This document shows, piece by piece, positions 50,925 through 62,689 of a stretch of 64,000 nt of DNA. The position numbers and the translations under genes were made by a program. The stretch is from Pomphorhynchus laevis (lineage: Eukaryota; Acanthocephala; Palaeacanthocephala; Echinorhynchida; Pomphorhynchidae): contig WNNJ02002277.1 of NCBI GenBank assembly GCA_012934845.2, positions 1 to 64,000 on the forward strand, written 5' to 3'. Numbering within the stretch: position 1 is the stretch's first letter; every line of letters begins with the position of its first letter. The notes beneath the pieces are model-generated. The model had not been told where the DNA came from, did no database searches, and worked only from the letters and a program-made list of their open reading frames with translations.

Positions 50925-51190
50925 AAAAGCGACTTGGGTAAGTTGGAGGAAAAGAGATATGTATTAACTTGCTTGAGAATGAGTCGCTCAATGAGTTTAG
51001 AAAGAGTTGGGAGAAGTGAGATAGGACGGTACGAAGATGGTAGTGAAGGGTCGATAGATTGCATTTTGAGAGGATGACGAACAGTCGCACATTTCTAATT
51101 GGAAGGAAATGCGTGTCTACGGATAGATAAGTTGAACATTGTGGTTTGGAAGGGTGAGATAGAGGATCAGATATTTTTAAGCAAGTGGTG
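50925..51190 (-). mobile_element. LINE-A RT fragment, minus strand
   Basis: Minus-strand text corresponds to the NWKCATVR..LLP.LSKI.ERL region (compare 32860-33110). It lies just beyond the 5' end of the longest copy, so it is a separate, older piece. Confidence 0.7.
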
Positions 51191-51384
51191 TCATCTATTT
51201 TCTTTTTGATATTACATTATCCTAATATATTATCATTGAACTCATGCAACTAGGATCTGTGGTGATGAAATGAATGAACAAACACCGTATTAGCATCGAT
51301 AAAATTGGCTTTAGAAAAAACATATTAAAATATTATGACCGTCTCTCATTCTAAGATATACGGCTTTTTGATGTTTTTTTCTAG

Positions 51385-51471
51385 TTTATTAATGCACAGG
51401 GCACCTATTTAATACCAATTGGTCAACATCATCCACTCAGGGAAATATCTAAACATGAACTTTCATGTGAG
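51385..51471 (+). CDS. Possible orphan exon, 29 codons
   Basis: A T-rich tract ending TTTTTTTCTAG is followed by 29 open codons (including GTYLIPIGQHHPLREI) and a good GTAAGA donor. The composition is less AT-rich than the flanks. I found no partner exon in phase nearby and do not recognise the peptide. It could be an exon of an unseen gene, or chance. Confidence 0.25.
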
Positions 51472-51899
51472 GTAAGAATGGTAATATCGCTGCTATTTAC
51501 GGGAACACATCAAAGACAGCTAGAGTACAGTGACTTTGATATTATAGCAGTGGGATAATTCGTAAAATGTTATGAAATCTATATTTGTGATTACTAGTTG
51601 ATAGGAACTCAAAACAATCACATTATAAAGAAAATAAAACATTAAATCACGCAGTATTTTATTTCTGTAAGCTTTTGATTGCAAAACAAATTGTGCATAA
51701 AAAGCAAGAAAGATTGTGAACTTCAAAAGGCCAAAAGTAAACTGCGAAGAATTGAATCTCCGAATTCAATATTCCGTCAAATTTAATATTAACAAGCAAG
51801 ATATTCCAAGATCTATTTTATAGTGGTGTTGAATAAAAACATTTTTAGAAATTTTCAGTTGATGTACATGTGCAGTCATTGTTACTATTGAAATTTTGA

Positions 51900-52610
51900 T
51901 GACTATTATCTTATCATGCTTAGTAGCTTATCAGTACATTTCTAAAAATTGAAATTTTTTATTCTGCACGCTATTTTAATCATATCTATAAGCCAACAGC
52001 AGTACGCTACATTTCAGTATTGATGAACCTTATTAGCTACTGATCCAATACTTACTTTTCACGTTTCGATCCTTTTAGTGTTGGCTGACGATCACTCGAC
52101 TCGTCTGTAGTGATGCAATAAAAATGGAACGCCGGCCATAGTTTGTGAAAAATGACGAAACATGGATAAGAACATAGTCACATGAACTAAGATTTATGAA
52201 CGTAAGGCGGTCTACCTCTGCAACCCTGATAATCAATCTATCAGGGTTTAATCTATCTTTAGTCAATGTATCAGATCTGTATTGCTTTGCAGCTTAATGC
52301 TAAATGTGCTAAAATTTTGATGACTATTTTATTCTGCACGCTATTTTAATCATATCTATAAGCCAACAGCAGTACGCAACATTTCAGTATTGATGGACCT
52401 CATCAGCTACTGATCAAATTGATCCAATTCCTCTTGTTCTTTGAAGATTGTATCCAGATTATTTTGTTCTGTTTCTTCATGCTTAAGGGCCTTTTTTGAA
52501 ATCAAAAAAAATTCCGCTCGGGCGGAAATTTCCACCAACGTAGGTACTAATCCAATACCTACGTTTCACGTTGCGGTCCTTTTAATATTGGCTGGCAATT
52601 CATTCGACTC
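51900..52610. repeat. Dispersed repeat family D, two direct copies
   Basis: ATAAGCCAACAGCAGTACGC and ATTTCAGTATTGATG..CCT..AGCTACTGATC occur at about 51980-52060 and 52345-52420, each followed by a CACGTT..GGTCCTTTTA..TTGGCTG phrase. An inverted copy lies at 56900-57100. Confidence 0.8.
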
Positions 52611-52719
52611 GTTTGCTTTATTAGCATTTAGATTAATGAAAGACTTTTGTCTTACATTTTTTAAATTAAATTGAAATCATTTCTGATTTTAATTGAAAAT
52701 CAGAAATTTTTAGCACTCA

Positions 52720-53115
52720 TCTGTATGGTGAACTACCATCAGTCGTTTCGGCTGCCTTGTGATATATTTAAAATGCATCTCAGAAATTTCTTTTACGTGT
52801 TAGCATAAGCATAGCATCTTTAAACTAACCACGTGGTATCCGTATCATCCTAATTTTTTCTTCGGCGGGAGATTTAATTACTGCCGTTGCTTGTTTTCTC
52901 ATAGGATTCATATTAGAACTCATTTTCATAATTTTGTATTTTGATGTGTTACACTGTGCTCCGGGAGGCAATAAGCTTCAGTTTTATAATCGTTCATGTT
53001 GCCACAAACTGGAATTCGATTACCACTATTTGCTCGTCTAGGAGTGATAACGAAGTTTGCTCTGCTAGTAATCGAACTCCGATTTTTGACAACATCAACG
53101 ATTATACTCACTAGT
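52720..53115. repeat. Rearranged third copy of the 361-bp repeat
   Basis: 52724-52980 holds inverse matches (GGTGAACTACCATCAGTCG, TGCTCCGGGAGGCAATAAGC). 53030-53100 holds a direct match (CTCGTCTAGGAGTGATAACG, AGTAATCGAACTCCG). So it is a mosaic with an internal inversion. Confidence 0.75.
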
Positions 53116-53575
53116 CGTTTTGGTTTCCTGTATGACAGTAAGGCATTTCCTTATATTACTATCACACAGGAAACCTAAATGACCAGTGGGTACTTTATTC
53201 TACCGATGAGTGTTGCCGAATACCCCATCATTTCGATGTTGAAGTGGTTGTCTAGAAGTGACATGGTGCCTGCAGTTCGTTAATTGAAGTCAGTTTCAAT
53301 CGGTAACTACTTTGAATACATTACGAACTCCATTCGGAATCCTGGCCGAGAAGCAAACGTTGCTCGAAAGTCTTAAAAATATTAAAGCGTTGAAATGTCT
53401 GATAACAAGAAAGTTTTTTGTTAAAGTATCAAAAAGCAAGCAAAACTCTTTTGATAAGAAGTTAAAAATAAAAAGTATAAAATGAATTCAGAGTAATTAT
53501 CACCACCGTCAAACAGAAATTGATTATCATTAGGAAGATATTATCTTTATCAATTATAATTGCAATCAAAATGTT

Positions 53576-56500
53576 TCACTGATTAAGCATAACTTTCGAA
53601 ATAAAATTAATAATGGCACCAGCTGGCTGTCTCGGGTCATATTCGATAAATAAATGACATTCCAAATTAAACGGATGAACGAGTTTACGCGTTGTTAATC
53701 CAAAACATCTACAAAAACAAATAATAGAAAAAATTCACATTTTCAACAGACCTCGGATTATCCAGCATTTTTATATCACTGAACTTTTTAGTCCAATATC
53801 GTTCTTTTTCACTGTCCACACTCGCATGCAATACTGACTCAATTGCATAGTGACGACGGAAAAATACTCTAAGATAAGAAACTGATATTATTTCATAACA
53901 ATTCGGATATATAGTTATTTACCAAATTAAACGATTTTTTATTATTTGTCGTCACTGACTTTTATTTCGTTAATTAATTTAAAATTTGCTCATCTTTATT
54001 TCATAAATAAAATTAGTAAACCTTAATAAGTCATAATTAATTCATTTATATTTTCCTTAAATTAATATAATTAATTCCTACTTTTTTACATAATTAATTA
54101 ATAAATTATAATTATAAAATAATTAATTAATTATAATTAATATATATAATTACATAATTAATTTAGTTTAGTAGCATTTGTTTTCAATTTACGGCAATGC
54201 ATCGCGAACAAACATTGAAAACTCTAAATATTCCTTCATTTCAATTAGTCAAACGAATGGGTGGCTAACCATTAGCGATAGTTCCATTGTTTAAAAAACA
54301 AACAAAAATCATTCTCGATTTAATATTCGCTAATTTTTGAGATTATTTCGAACAATAAGATGAATTTAGATAAAAGTTGAAAATTTCGGATTAGTGTTTT
54401 TGTCGTATTCGGTTTTAATTAGTACAATTCGCTTCAATTGTTCTTGATAATCGGAATAAGCGAATTTCAGTCAATCGAATAACGGCATGCAAAGAAAATT
54501 TTATTTTGGAACAAAGTTATAAAATAACTTATAAAATCTAAATGTGACATTTCAATAATGAAAACATTGACATTTCAATTTGTGTACTGGTCATAAACAA
54601 GTTAGATCTCTAACTTTTATTACAGTGGTCGGTAAAGTAGAGGTAAATGGAGAACAGACGTACGGTAGTCTCTGGCTGCTGAGAGTTTGAAGGGCAGTGA
54701 TAAGGCAACTATGCTAAGGTAGCATAATAATTAGGTTGTTAATTGCAACCTGGAATGAAGGGAGGAGAAATATTTGAATGGAGCAGTGTCAATAGAAATT
54801 AGTTTTAAGGGAAAATACTTTAAAGGGCAAAAGGCGGAAAGACCCCGGAAGCTAGGTAAAGTATTACTTTGTTGGGGCAATAGGTGAGAGGCAAGATTCC
54901 ACTGTTTAAGTTACTACAGGGATAACAGGGTTATCAGCGTATCAGGTTGGTTTGCTACCTCGATGTTGGATCACCTATTAAATAGTTTGTTCGACTTTAT
55001 GAGAGTACGTGATCTGATTTTAGATCGCTAGATCGTAAAGCTAGTATTTATGTTGTGAGGAATTGGGCGTACTAGGTAAGAGGAGTGAATTATGTTGTCA
55101 ATAGTAAATATTGGTGGCATTTTTGTGTTGATAGTTTATGCTAAAAGGACAGATGGTTTTAATAAATACATCACCCCACAAGGTGCGCAATATTTTTTTG
55201 TAATATTTTTCGTATTAATCCAATAAGTTAAATACTTAATTAGTTTGCTGCACTAACTATTTATCATAATACTAACCTTTTATTCACATCTGTAAGGGTA
55301 ATTCCCTTTGAACTGACTCGAAAATGAACTATTGTAGGAGTGAGGTTTAGGTTTGGCTCGTTTATGTTTTGATATAGCTCATCTATACACTGTTTGCATG
55401 TATTTGATGGTGTCTGTTCACATTGACTTTCCATTGTCAAAAGATATATTACATGACAAGCTATTAATTATAATATACAATGAAATACAATTAAAACGTA
55501 TATTTACAAATACGATTAAAACAATTAAATACGATTAAATACAATTAAAACGTATATTTTGAAAAATTGTCCTTTCCACATTATAATTACGTATTTATAT
55601 TGAAAAATTGTTATATATATTGATTATATGTTTATTATACGTACGCTAATAATTGTACGTATAATTGCCATTATACGCTAATTTCAATTTTTTTATAACA
55701 GAAAATAATTACAGAAATAATTCACGGCGATAATAGAATGAATATCTGAGAATAATCCGTCCCACATTAGCAACATAAATGATTTTTTTAATAATTTTCT
55801 TAATTGTAGATTAACTAACAGTGTGAAAATGTCAAACAATAATAATTTTAAGAAACTCCAAAGCATGCTAATGGGATGCATAAATTTGAAAGGTCATTAT
55901 GTTTGAATAATTAAAAACGTATATCGAGATAGGAGAAAGCGTACAGTCAATGCAAAAAAATGAAAATAAGTATTTGGATACTGGCAAAACGAAATTATAT
56001 ATACGCGATGTTCGCTAACGCTAAGGCAAACTCCTGTTCTTTCGTTTTCAAAACCTTGTGAGGTTCGAAAAAATATTAAGCAATCAATCTAATATAATAT
56101 AATTATATTAAAAAGTAAAAAAGATAAAAATTAATAATTGAATACCCATTATTTGTTCAGCACACTAGTGCTGAACACTAGTGTGCTGAACACTGGATAT
56201 TTGCGTTCTTCCTATTCAACTCCAAATTCAGTGTCAAGACCGTATGACAAAGTCTCGAAATATATTCTGTCTGATAAAGCGATTTCACAAAGTGATACAC
56301 CGAAGATGTCGAATGCTCACAATGCGACATTTTGTACTATCTCAAACAAAGATGGTGAGTGTTAGAATTTATCAAATTATAACTAATTGGCGCGATGTCA
56401 TTAGTTCCAAGTCACTAATGCTTGGCGGCAAATGGAATATTAATAATTATTATTTGAGCAGCTCTAATTGTTCATTTCGAAGCTTATTGTGAAATTGTTT

Positions 56501-59500
56501 CGAAAATAAATTTTAAACTAGTTCAACTATAAATAACTAATTCAAATATAATTCAAATATCTATATGATTAAATTAAAAAAGCAAAGTTAATAAGCAAAG
56601 TCAAATAAATTACGATAAACTAATGTACACTTAAATACAAAAATTATTTTGTATTAAAAATGATAAACAAATTTTGTTTATTACAAATTACTGCTCAATG
56701 AAGAAATTCAAGTGTTCTTCACTGATAAAACGCATAAATTAAAACGTTCATTTTGTATTTCTCAAAAGTACGTTTCAAACATAATATTTATTTTCAAACA
56801 TTTTATTTATTTTATAAATTAAAACGTGAAATTGCTTTGAAGTGCTATGAATTGCTCTGAATAAAGTGTTTCATTCAGTTGTCAATTGAATTATTAATAC
56901 AGCAGACGAATCGAGTGATTGCTAGCCAACAATAAAAGGACCGAAATGTAAAACGTAGGCATTGGATCAGTAGCTGATGAGGTTCACCAATATTGAAATG
57001 TAGCGTATTAACTTTGGCTTATAGATAGGATTAAAGTATTGTGCAGAATAAAAATAGTCATCAAAATTTTAATTTTTAGAAATGTACGGATAAGCTACTT
57101 CAGAATTTTATTGTAGAAATTCTTAAAAATTAAAGATTTGATTTTTCAGGGGTTTTGATTAATGACGCGTCTTACCATTTAGTTGATTTTGCTAAATGGC
57201 TTAAACATTGGATTTAATCAAGGTGCAGAATGAAAAATAGTCAGTTTTCTAATGACAGTGATATATAGTTTAAATTACTCATTTAAATCAGCTATGAGGT
57301 GCTTTTATTTATATAATTTCCTGGCAAAGACCTTAGTGGTTGAACCGTAGAAAACGCTAGTCAATTGCTTGTTTATTTTATAAAAACACAGGCAATAGAC
57401 TACATTTTCTAAGTTTCGACGAGTATCGACTTTGTCATGAAATTGTATAATTTATCTCTCAAATTTTTTAAACTTTTAAATAGATAGGAACAATAACTGG
57501 CTTGAAACTAATTGACTCGGGATAATGACTGATTTGAAAGTATACGACTATAGTCTCATATATCATGAAACATGATTATATACATATATAAAACATATAT
57601 GTATTATATATAATATATTAAAATATATTATATAATATATATTATATATTAGTATGTATACACATATAAATGTATACGTATATGTAAAAGTCGAATCCTT
57701 TCAAATCAGTTATTATCCGAAGATTGTTTGTTCAATTCTATCAAGATATAAGTAGATTATGTCAAATCGGGAAATAAAAATATGTTTTATTGTTCAAAAA
57801 TTGTCTTATTATACATATATGTCTTAATGTATTATAATACATTATTATAATACAAAATATTATATATTATATTAAAATATATATTATATTATATACATAT
57901 AATACGTAAATATGTACATAATACATATTTGTATAATACATAAATATAATACATATAATATCAAATATATAATACATAACATATTTCATGTAGAAATTAC
58001 TACATTTCTAGATTAATTAATTGACAAGCGTAAATATATAGCAATCACAATTTTTAATAAACCAACCGATAAACTTTGCGGTATATAGCAATTTTTAATT
58101 AATTAGGAGTGATTCTACCTGCGCCACGCTCTAGCAATAATTTTGACGACATCTTTCCAGGCGCCGTTGATGCCGATGAAGATTTATCGTTTACATTTGC
58201 TTGTGTTTTTGATGAAGATAGTTCACAATCCGAATCGGGAATCACTAATTTACACGGAAGAGCAATAGCTTCCAAGGAGTGATGATATACTAACGCAGAC
58301 AGATTTACTATAATAAAAAAGATTAATTTTTATTTCGACAACACAATGTTAACATTATGTTGCCATTTAAACATTATGTACAGATCAGATAATAAAAAGT
58401 CAAATAGCGTATGTATTAACGTTCTCAAAAAACATTAGTCACTCGGTAAACAAATAACAAATATACAACTTTAGAAACTAAAGCTTTGATTTCTTTAAGT
58501 TTGACTCTAGCATTATAAAAATAAACGTATTCAAACAGAAGCATCTAACATAGATTGGTGCAAAGAGATAACGGCATAAACTGTTTAAATGAATCAATAA
58601 AAATGTTTGACAGCAAGTTCAGTATATTCGAAATGCAAACATTTGCCGAGTTCGTAATAATATATTACGTTTCCTTCTATTGTAGAAGGTTTAACTTAAT
58701 AAAATTCTAGACATTTTTTAATTTAACATTTTAAATAAAAAATCTAATTTGATGTATAGTTTCTTATTTTTTAATATTTATTTAATATACAGTTTTTGAT
58801 AATTCAAAAATTATTTAATTAAAAGAATCGTTACATAAACCTTTTATGATAACTGAAATAATTATGTTAGAATGATGATATATTCTCTTATTCTACGGCT
58901 CAATACAGCAGAGGAACCAAATACATTGTAATAATGTATTTCTTTCAAGTAAAATATCACCTTAATACATATACTCTTAACAAATTACTAATTTTTTAAC
59001 CTTAAATAATCTTACGTATTTATTAAATACTTAATAGATACCTTAAGTCAAAATAATTCGAGTTAATGGAAAAATTTAGTTAGACTGATGAAAAACAGTT
59101 ATAACGTCTCGACTCTTGTATAATTCTCGTTCTATTTACTTTTCTTTGCGTTCTCGTAATTCCCTTCTTTTACATGCCTCAAACTACTCTACCTCTTTTG
59201 GCTTCCGCTCCTTCCTTGTGGCTGCTCCTCTCTCGTGAAATTATCTACCAATTCATATACGCTAATCAATCTTCTTGTCGCACTTCAAACACCTAATCCG
59301 ATCCCATTTAAAAATTTATCTGCTTTAAGTTTTCTTATTTTTGTTAGTGGACTTGTAAGCGTGCAGCTGGTACTAATTTGCCACGTAAAAATAAATCCAT
59401 TTTGAATACATTATAATGACGAATTTTCTTTTAATATATATTTACTATATCTTTAATTCGATCTTCCTTTTTTGATAATTCTCGTCATGTTTACTGTTTC

Positions 59501-62460
59501 TTGCGTTCTCGTAATTCCCTTCTTTTACATGCCTCAAACTACTCTACCTCTTTCGGTTTCCGCTTTTTTTTGTGGCTGCTCCTCTCTCGTGAAATTATCT
59601 ACCAATTCATATACGCCAATCAACCTCAATGCCGTGTTTTAAACGCGTAATCCTATCTCATTTAAACAATTTATCTGCTTTAAGTTTTCTTATTTTTGTT
59701 AGTGGACTTGTAAGCGTGCAGCTGGTACGCATTTGGCACGTTAAATAAATAAATTATTATCCTTTCAAGTAATACCATAACCTTAAAAAATATTCTTTAT
59801 AAAATTGAACAAAACCATTCCAGCGGATCAAAATTAATTAATACGTCATGTCAAATTACTATATTGTATTATCACAAATATGTAATTGCATTAAATGTTG
59901 TCAACCTCGTATCATTAAATATAAAAAAATATTATTATAATCATTAAAATACTTTTTATGAATAAATTAACATATGCAACATACAATGCGTTAAACTAAA
60001 GATACATAAAAAGGTTTTGTATGATATTTGATATTAAACACTCGAATTTAACATACGTTTTTGATTTAATATCTTGTTAATCTTTATATTTAATAGATTA
60101 TATTTATTTATTATATTGTATTATTGTATTATGTTTGACATTGCTTAATATAAAAGTAATTTAAATTAAGAGATTTCCGTACAAGTTAAAAACGTTCATG
60201 GAGTATGATTTTCACAAATAAGAAAATGTATGTTTGACCGGATATTGATATTTGATTCTTAAAATCGTTATAAATTTAACGATATCTTCAAAATATAAAA
60301 CATCGGACAGTTAACTAAGTCTACAAATTTTATATTATTTATAAATTAAAAATAAAGCTAAATAGAATTTATAGGTCACCATGAGAAGATGCTATGTTAT
60401 CAGGTTTCGACCCCTATTTCTCGACCCGAAAAAGCAGCGGGCCAAATGTGTGCTAATGACGTATTTACTCTGATGAAATTTGATTATTTAGTATTTTATA
60501 TCTTCAATCTAGTATCAAATTTAAAATTATTTAAAATTGTGTAAAAACCAGATGCTCTGGAATGATTTGAATGACATTATACAAATAATTTATGTTGATT
60601 ATACTTTTATACAAATAATTTATTATTAATAAAAGTATATATTTTTTATATTTGATAAATAATTATAAATAATAAATAATTATAAAGATTTTATATTATT
60701 TATGTTATCACATTATTATTTATATTTTATACAATTTATATTTATATAACGATAAAATTTATAATTAAAATTTAAAGTAAAAATCAATTTGCATGAATGA
60801 ACTAATAAATAATATACGACGTATTCGAATAAGAAATAGAGGTCATATGGAGGAACTGATTGATATGCTATCAGGTTTCGGCAGCTATTCATTGGCCCAA
60901 CATAGCAGTGGGGCCGAATACATGTAATGATGTAATGAGGAACTTTGATTATCTAGTATCTTACATTTTAAATCTAGTATCAAATTTGGAATTATTCAAA
61001 TTACAGACGCTTTACAATGATTTAAATGGCATTATACAAATAGTTTATGTTGATTTATACTTTAAATTTAAAATTTTAAAGCCAGAATTTGAAAAGTATT
61101 GATATTGAAAAAAATTGTTATTTGGGAAGCTGCACAAAAGCTTTATTCAATCAAGCAAATTTATTTATTATGTTATTGTCGTTTGAAATGTCATCCAGAA
61201 ATCCCGATATGGCGTTTTCATTAACATTTTAACATTTTTATGGCATTTTCATTTTGGAATTTTAAAGCATGATCAAAATATTGATATAGTTATTTGGGAA
61301 TCTGCGTAAAAGTTTGATTTAATCAAGCAAAATTATATAACACGATCACGTTAATGAAAGTACGTTCGAACCAAGCGCATTTTAATTGTGGAGTATGAAT
61401 TTACACAAAATTGCCATAAAAAACAAATGCACGTTTGCCTATTTGATTTATATCAAATTTAAAATTATTTTTAAATTGCCAACGTTTTGACATCAATTAA
61501 AATAGTGCTGATATTTATTGCATTAAATCCTTATTATGATAATATGAAAATGTAAGTGTCAATTATAATTGGGTGGAAATATGGTCATATGATGGCATAT
61601 GACACTTGATGTCACATGATGCCCAAATTTTGTACATCCTGTTTAGATCAAACGTAATAATACAGACGATATTTTATCTACGAAGTCACAACAAAATAGT
61701 GTTCTTTTGGTAAAGAAAGTGTTTTTCTAATATATATAAAATAAAATAAATTAAACCAATTTTGGAAATAGTATATCAATTAATAATAGATTAGTAAAAT
61801 TTATGAATTTGTAAAATTTATGCAAAAGTAGTTGGGAATGCATTAATTTGAACTAATTAATTTGTTAACTTACTGTATGTTGGCTCGTTGCTACAGCCTT
61901 TCAAACGAACACCTTGCTCCGTAGGCTCGATGAGATAATGTCGCACTAGTTCATTGGATATATCTTCACCTAGCATGTAACTCGATAAACATGAAGATAA
62001 AATGCTACTTTACTTGCCTTGTTTAATTTGAACATGGGGAGGAGGCCTGGCGACCTTAAGAGCAAGACCATACGCTCCAGGAAATCCGATGCTGTCACGA
62101 ATAATAAACGATCCAGTGGGCAGGTGTTTTAAAATTTTGATAGCTGTGAAATTATAATGAGTATGCTGTTTAAAAGATTATAGAAAATACCATTATCCCG
62201 AGATATTTTCGGTTTGTACCAAAATTTTAGGTTATCTTTTACGTATGCTGGGTGATATGAAATAACATCTGATCTTCCTATTTGGCCATCTAAAAGAAAT
62301 AATTAGAATACAAAATAAATTAATTTATAAACTCTTTTAAAAACCTGCAAGCTAACCTGTTAAACTGCTATCTGCAATGGATGATTTTAAATTATTTTGC
62401 TGATCGTTGTTTGACCGAGGGTATTTAGCGTGTGAATTCATTTGTGATAATAGAATGTGC
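53576..62460 (-). CDS. TNS: Tensin homologue, C-terminal SH2 and PTB domains
   Basis: Read right to left, the exons are 62460-62357, 62289-62191, 62143-62018, 61969-61874, 58307-58119, 56315-56221 (least certain), 55389-55277, 53868-53752 and 53708-53576. All phases agree, giving 356 residues to a TGA stop. The SH2 domain shows FWYKPKISRD, SFIIRDS with the phosphotyrosine-binding Arg, GAYGLALKVARPPP, NELVRHYLIEP and LSALVYHHS..IALPCKL. The PTB domain shows TIVHFRVSSKGITLTD, FFRRHY and the ending AGAIINFISKVMLNQ, all diagnostic of tensins. Tensins link integrin tails to actin at focal adhesions: PTB binds beta-integrin NPxY and SH2 binds phosphotyrosine. The N-terminal phosphatase-like and C2 parts, if present, lie right of the window, beyond a LINE fragment. 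The intron at 62017-61970 uses a GC donor. The large introns hold 16S mitochondrial sequence and LINE 3' ends. Confidence 0.92.
53869..55276 (-). other. Tensin intron with 16S mitochondrial insertion
   Basis: The phase AAA AG|A GTA joins the flanking PTB exons. It begins with an ATTAATTA-rich block (53930-54180) and then holds the 16S copy. Confidence 0.65.
54610..55135 (+). pseudogene. Mitochondrial 16S (large-subunit) rRNA fragment (numt)
   Basis: Contains universally conserved LSU rRNA strips in order: GCTAAGGTAGCATAATAAT, ACCTGGAATGAA, AAAGACCCCGGAAGCT, TTGGGGCAATAGG, CTACAGGGATAACAGGGTTA and TTTGCTACCTCGATGTTGGA. That is most of domains IV-V. It lies in a tensin intron, antisense to the gene, so I call it a nuclear copy and not a gene. 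Confidence 0.88.
56316..58118 (-). other. Tensin intron
   Basis: Holds family D repeat and ATATAT-rich blocks (57580-57670 and 57830-57990). No exon seen. Confidence 0.55.
56900..57100. repeat. Dispersed repeat family D, inverted copy
   Basis: AAAACGTAGGCATTGGATCAGTAGCTGATGAGG and following text are the complement of the family D copies near 52 kb (quoted in part: GGATCAGTAGCTGATGAGG). In a tensin intron. Confidence 0.8.
59127..59395 (+). mobile_element. LINE-A 3' fragment, plus strand, first of a tandem pair
   Basis: Starts TTCTCGTTCTATTTACTTTT, reads the RT C-terminal SRNSLLLHASNYSTS and FRSFLVAAPLSRE, and ends GGACTTGTAAGCGTGCAGC..TTTGCCACG and AAATAAAT. 5'-truncated. In a tensin intron. 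Confidence 0.85.
59477..59755 (+). mobile_element. LINE-A 3' fragment, plus strand, second of a tandem pair
   Basis: Nearly the same sequence as 59127-59395, about 350 bp on, again ending in the GTAAGCGTGCAGCTGGTACG hairpin and AAATAAAT. Either two insertions truncated at the same place or a tandem duplication. Confidence 0.85.
60390..61345. repeat. Dispersed repeat family C, copies in inverse orientation
   Basis: ATGCTAT..TATCAGGTTTCG starts two units (about 60395 and 60868). Each runs through GGGCC(A/G)AAT..TGTAATGA into GATTAT(C/T)TAGTAT. AGCTGCACAAAAGCTTTATT at about 61118 and a further partial repeat at 61265-61345 follow. In a tensin intron. Confidence 0.65.
61970..62017 (-). other. 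GC-AG intron in the tensin SH2 domain
   Basis: On the minus strand the exon ends ...AAACAAG and the intron begins GCAAGT and ends in TAG after 48 nt. The phase (CAA G | GT GAA) keeps the SH2 reading frame. No GT donor nearby keeps the conserved sequence. AAG|GCAAGT is the typical context of natural GC-AG introns. Confidence 0.85.
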
Positions 62461-62689
62461 CTTAACATAATACTCCGTAAAAATTAGAGCTCGTCAAAAA
62501 CAAACATCGAGCAATCAAATGATAAGAAGACGTTCTAATTCGACAGCGTTACAAAAATAATTTGCAGAACAATTCAGAATGGCAAAGATTATTATTCAAA
62601 AATGTCTTACCTTAAGGATTTTTAGATAGATCAGAAGAAAAGGAGAAGAAAAAATAATGTTGGTTCCTTCCAATTGATACAGAAAAAAT

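Larger units (their letters stand above)
51191..53575. other. Repeat-rich stretch between LINE-A debris and the tensin 3' end
   Basis: Holds the possible orphan exon at 51385-51471, two copies of the CAACAGCAGTACGC repeat (51900-52130 and 52310-52610) and the rearranged 361-bp repeat. No confirmed gene. Confidence 0.5.
58308..61873 (-). other. Large tensin intron
   Basis: Phase ACA TAC A|TA AAT. Contains the two LINE-A 3' fragments and repeat family C. Otherwise AT-rich, with no exon seen. Confidence 0.6.

Noticed and set aside
54610-55135. A functional rRNA gene
   Set aside because: Only a fragment of mitochondrial 16S, inside an intron of tensin and without its flanking mitochondrial genes; best explained as a nuclear copy.
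56138-58283. A plausible two-exon plus-strand gene (open frame at 56138-56354 joined in phase to 58109-58283, reading DGVILPAPRSS..)
   Set aside because: The minus strand of both segments encodes tensin: 58307-58119 reads LSALVYHHS..ALPCKL of the SH2 domain and 56315-56221 the start of the PTB domain. The plus-strand frames are antisense shadows that happen to stay open and share splice-like sites.
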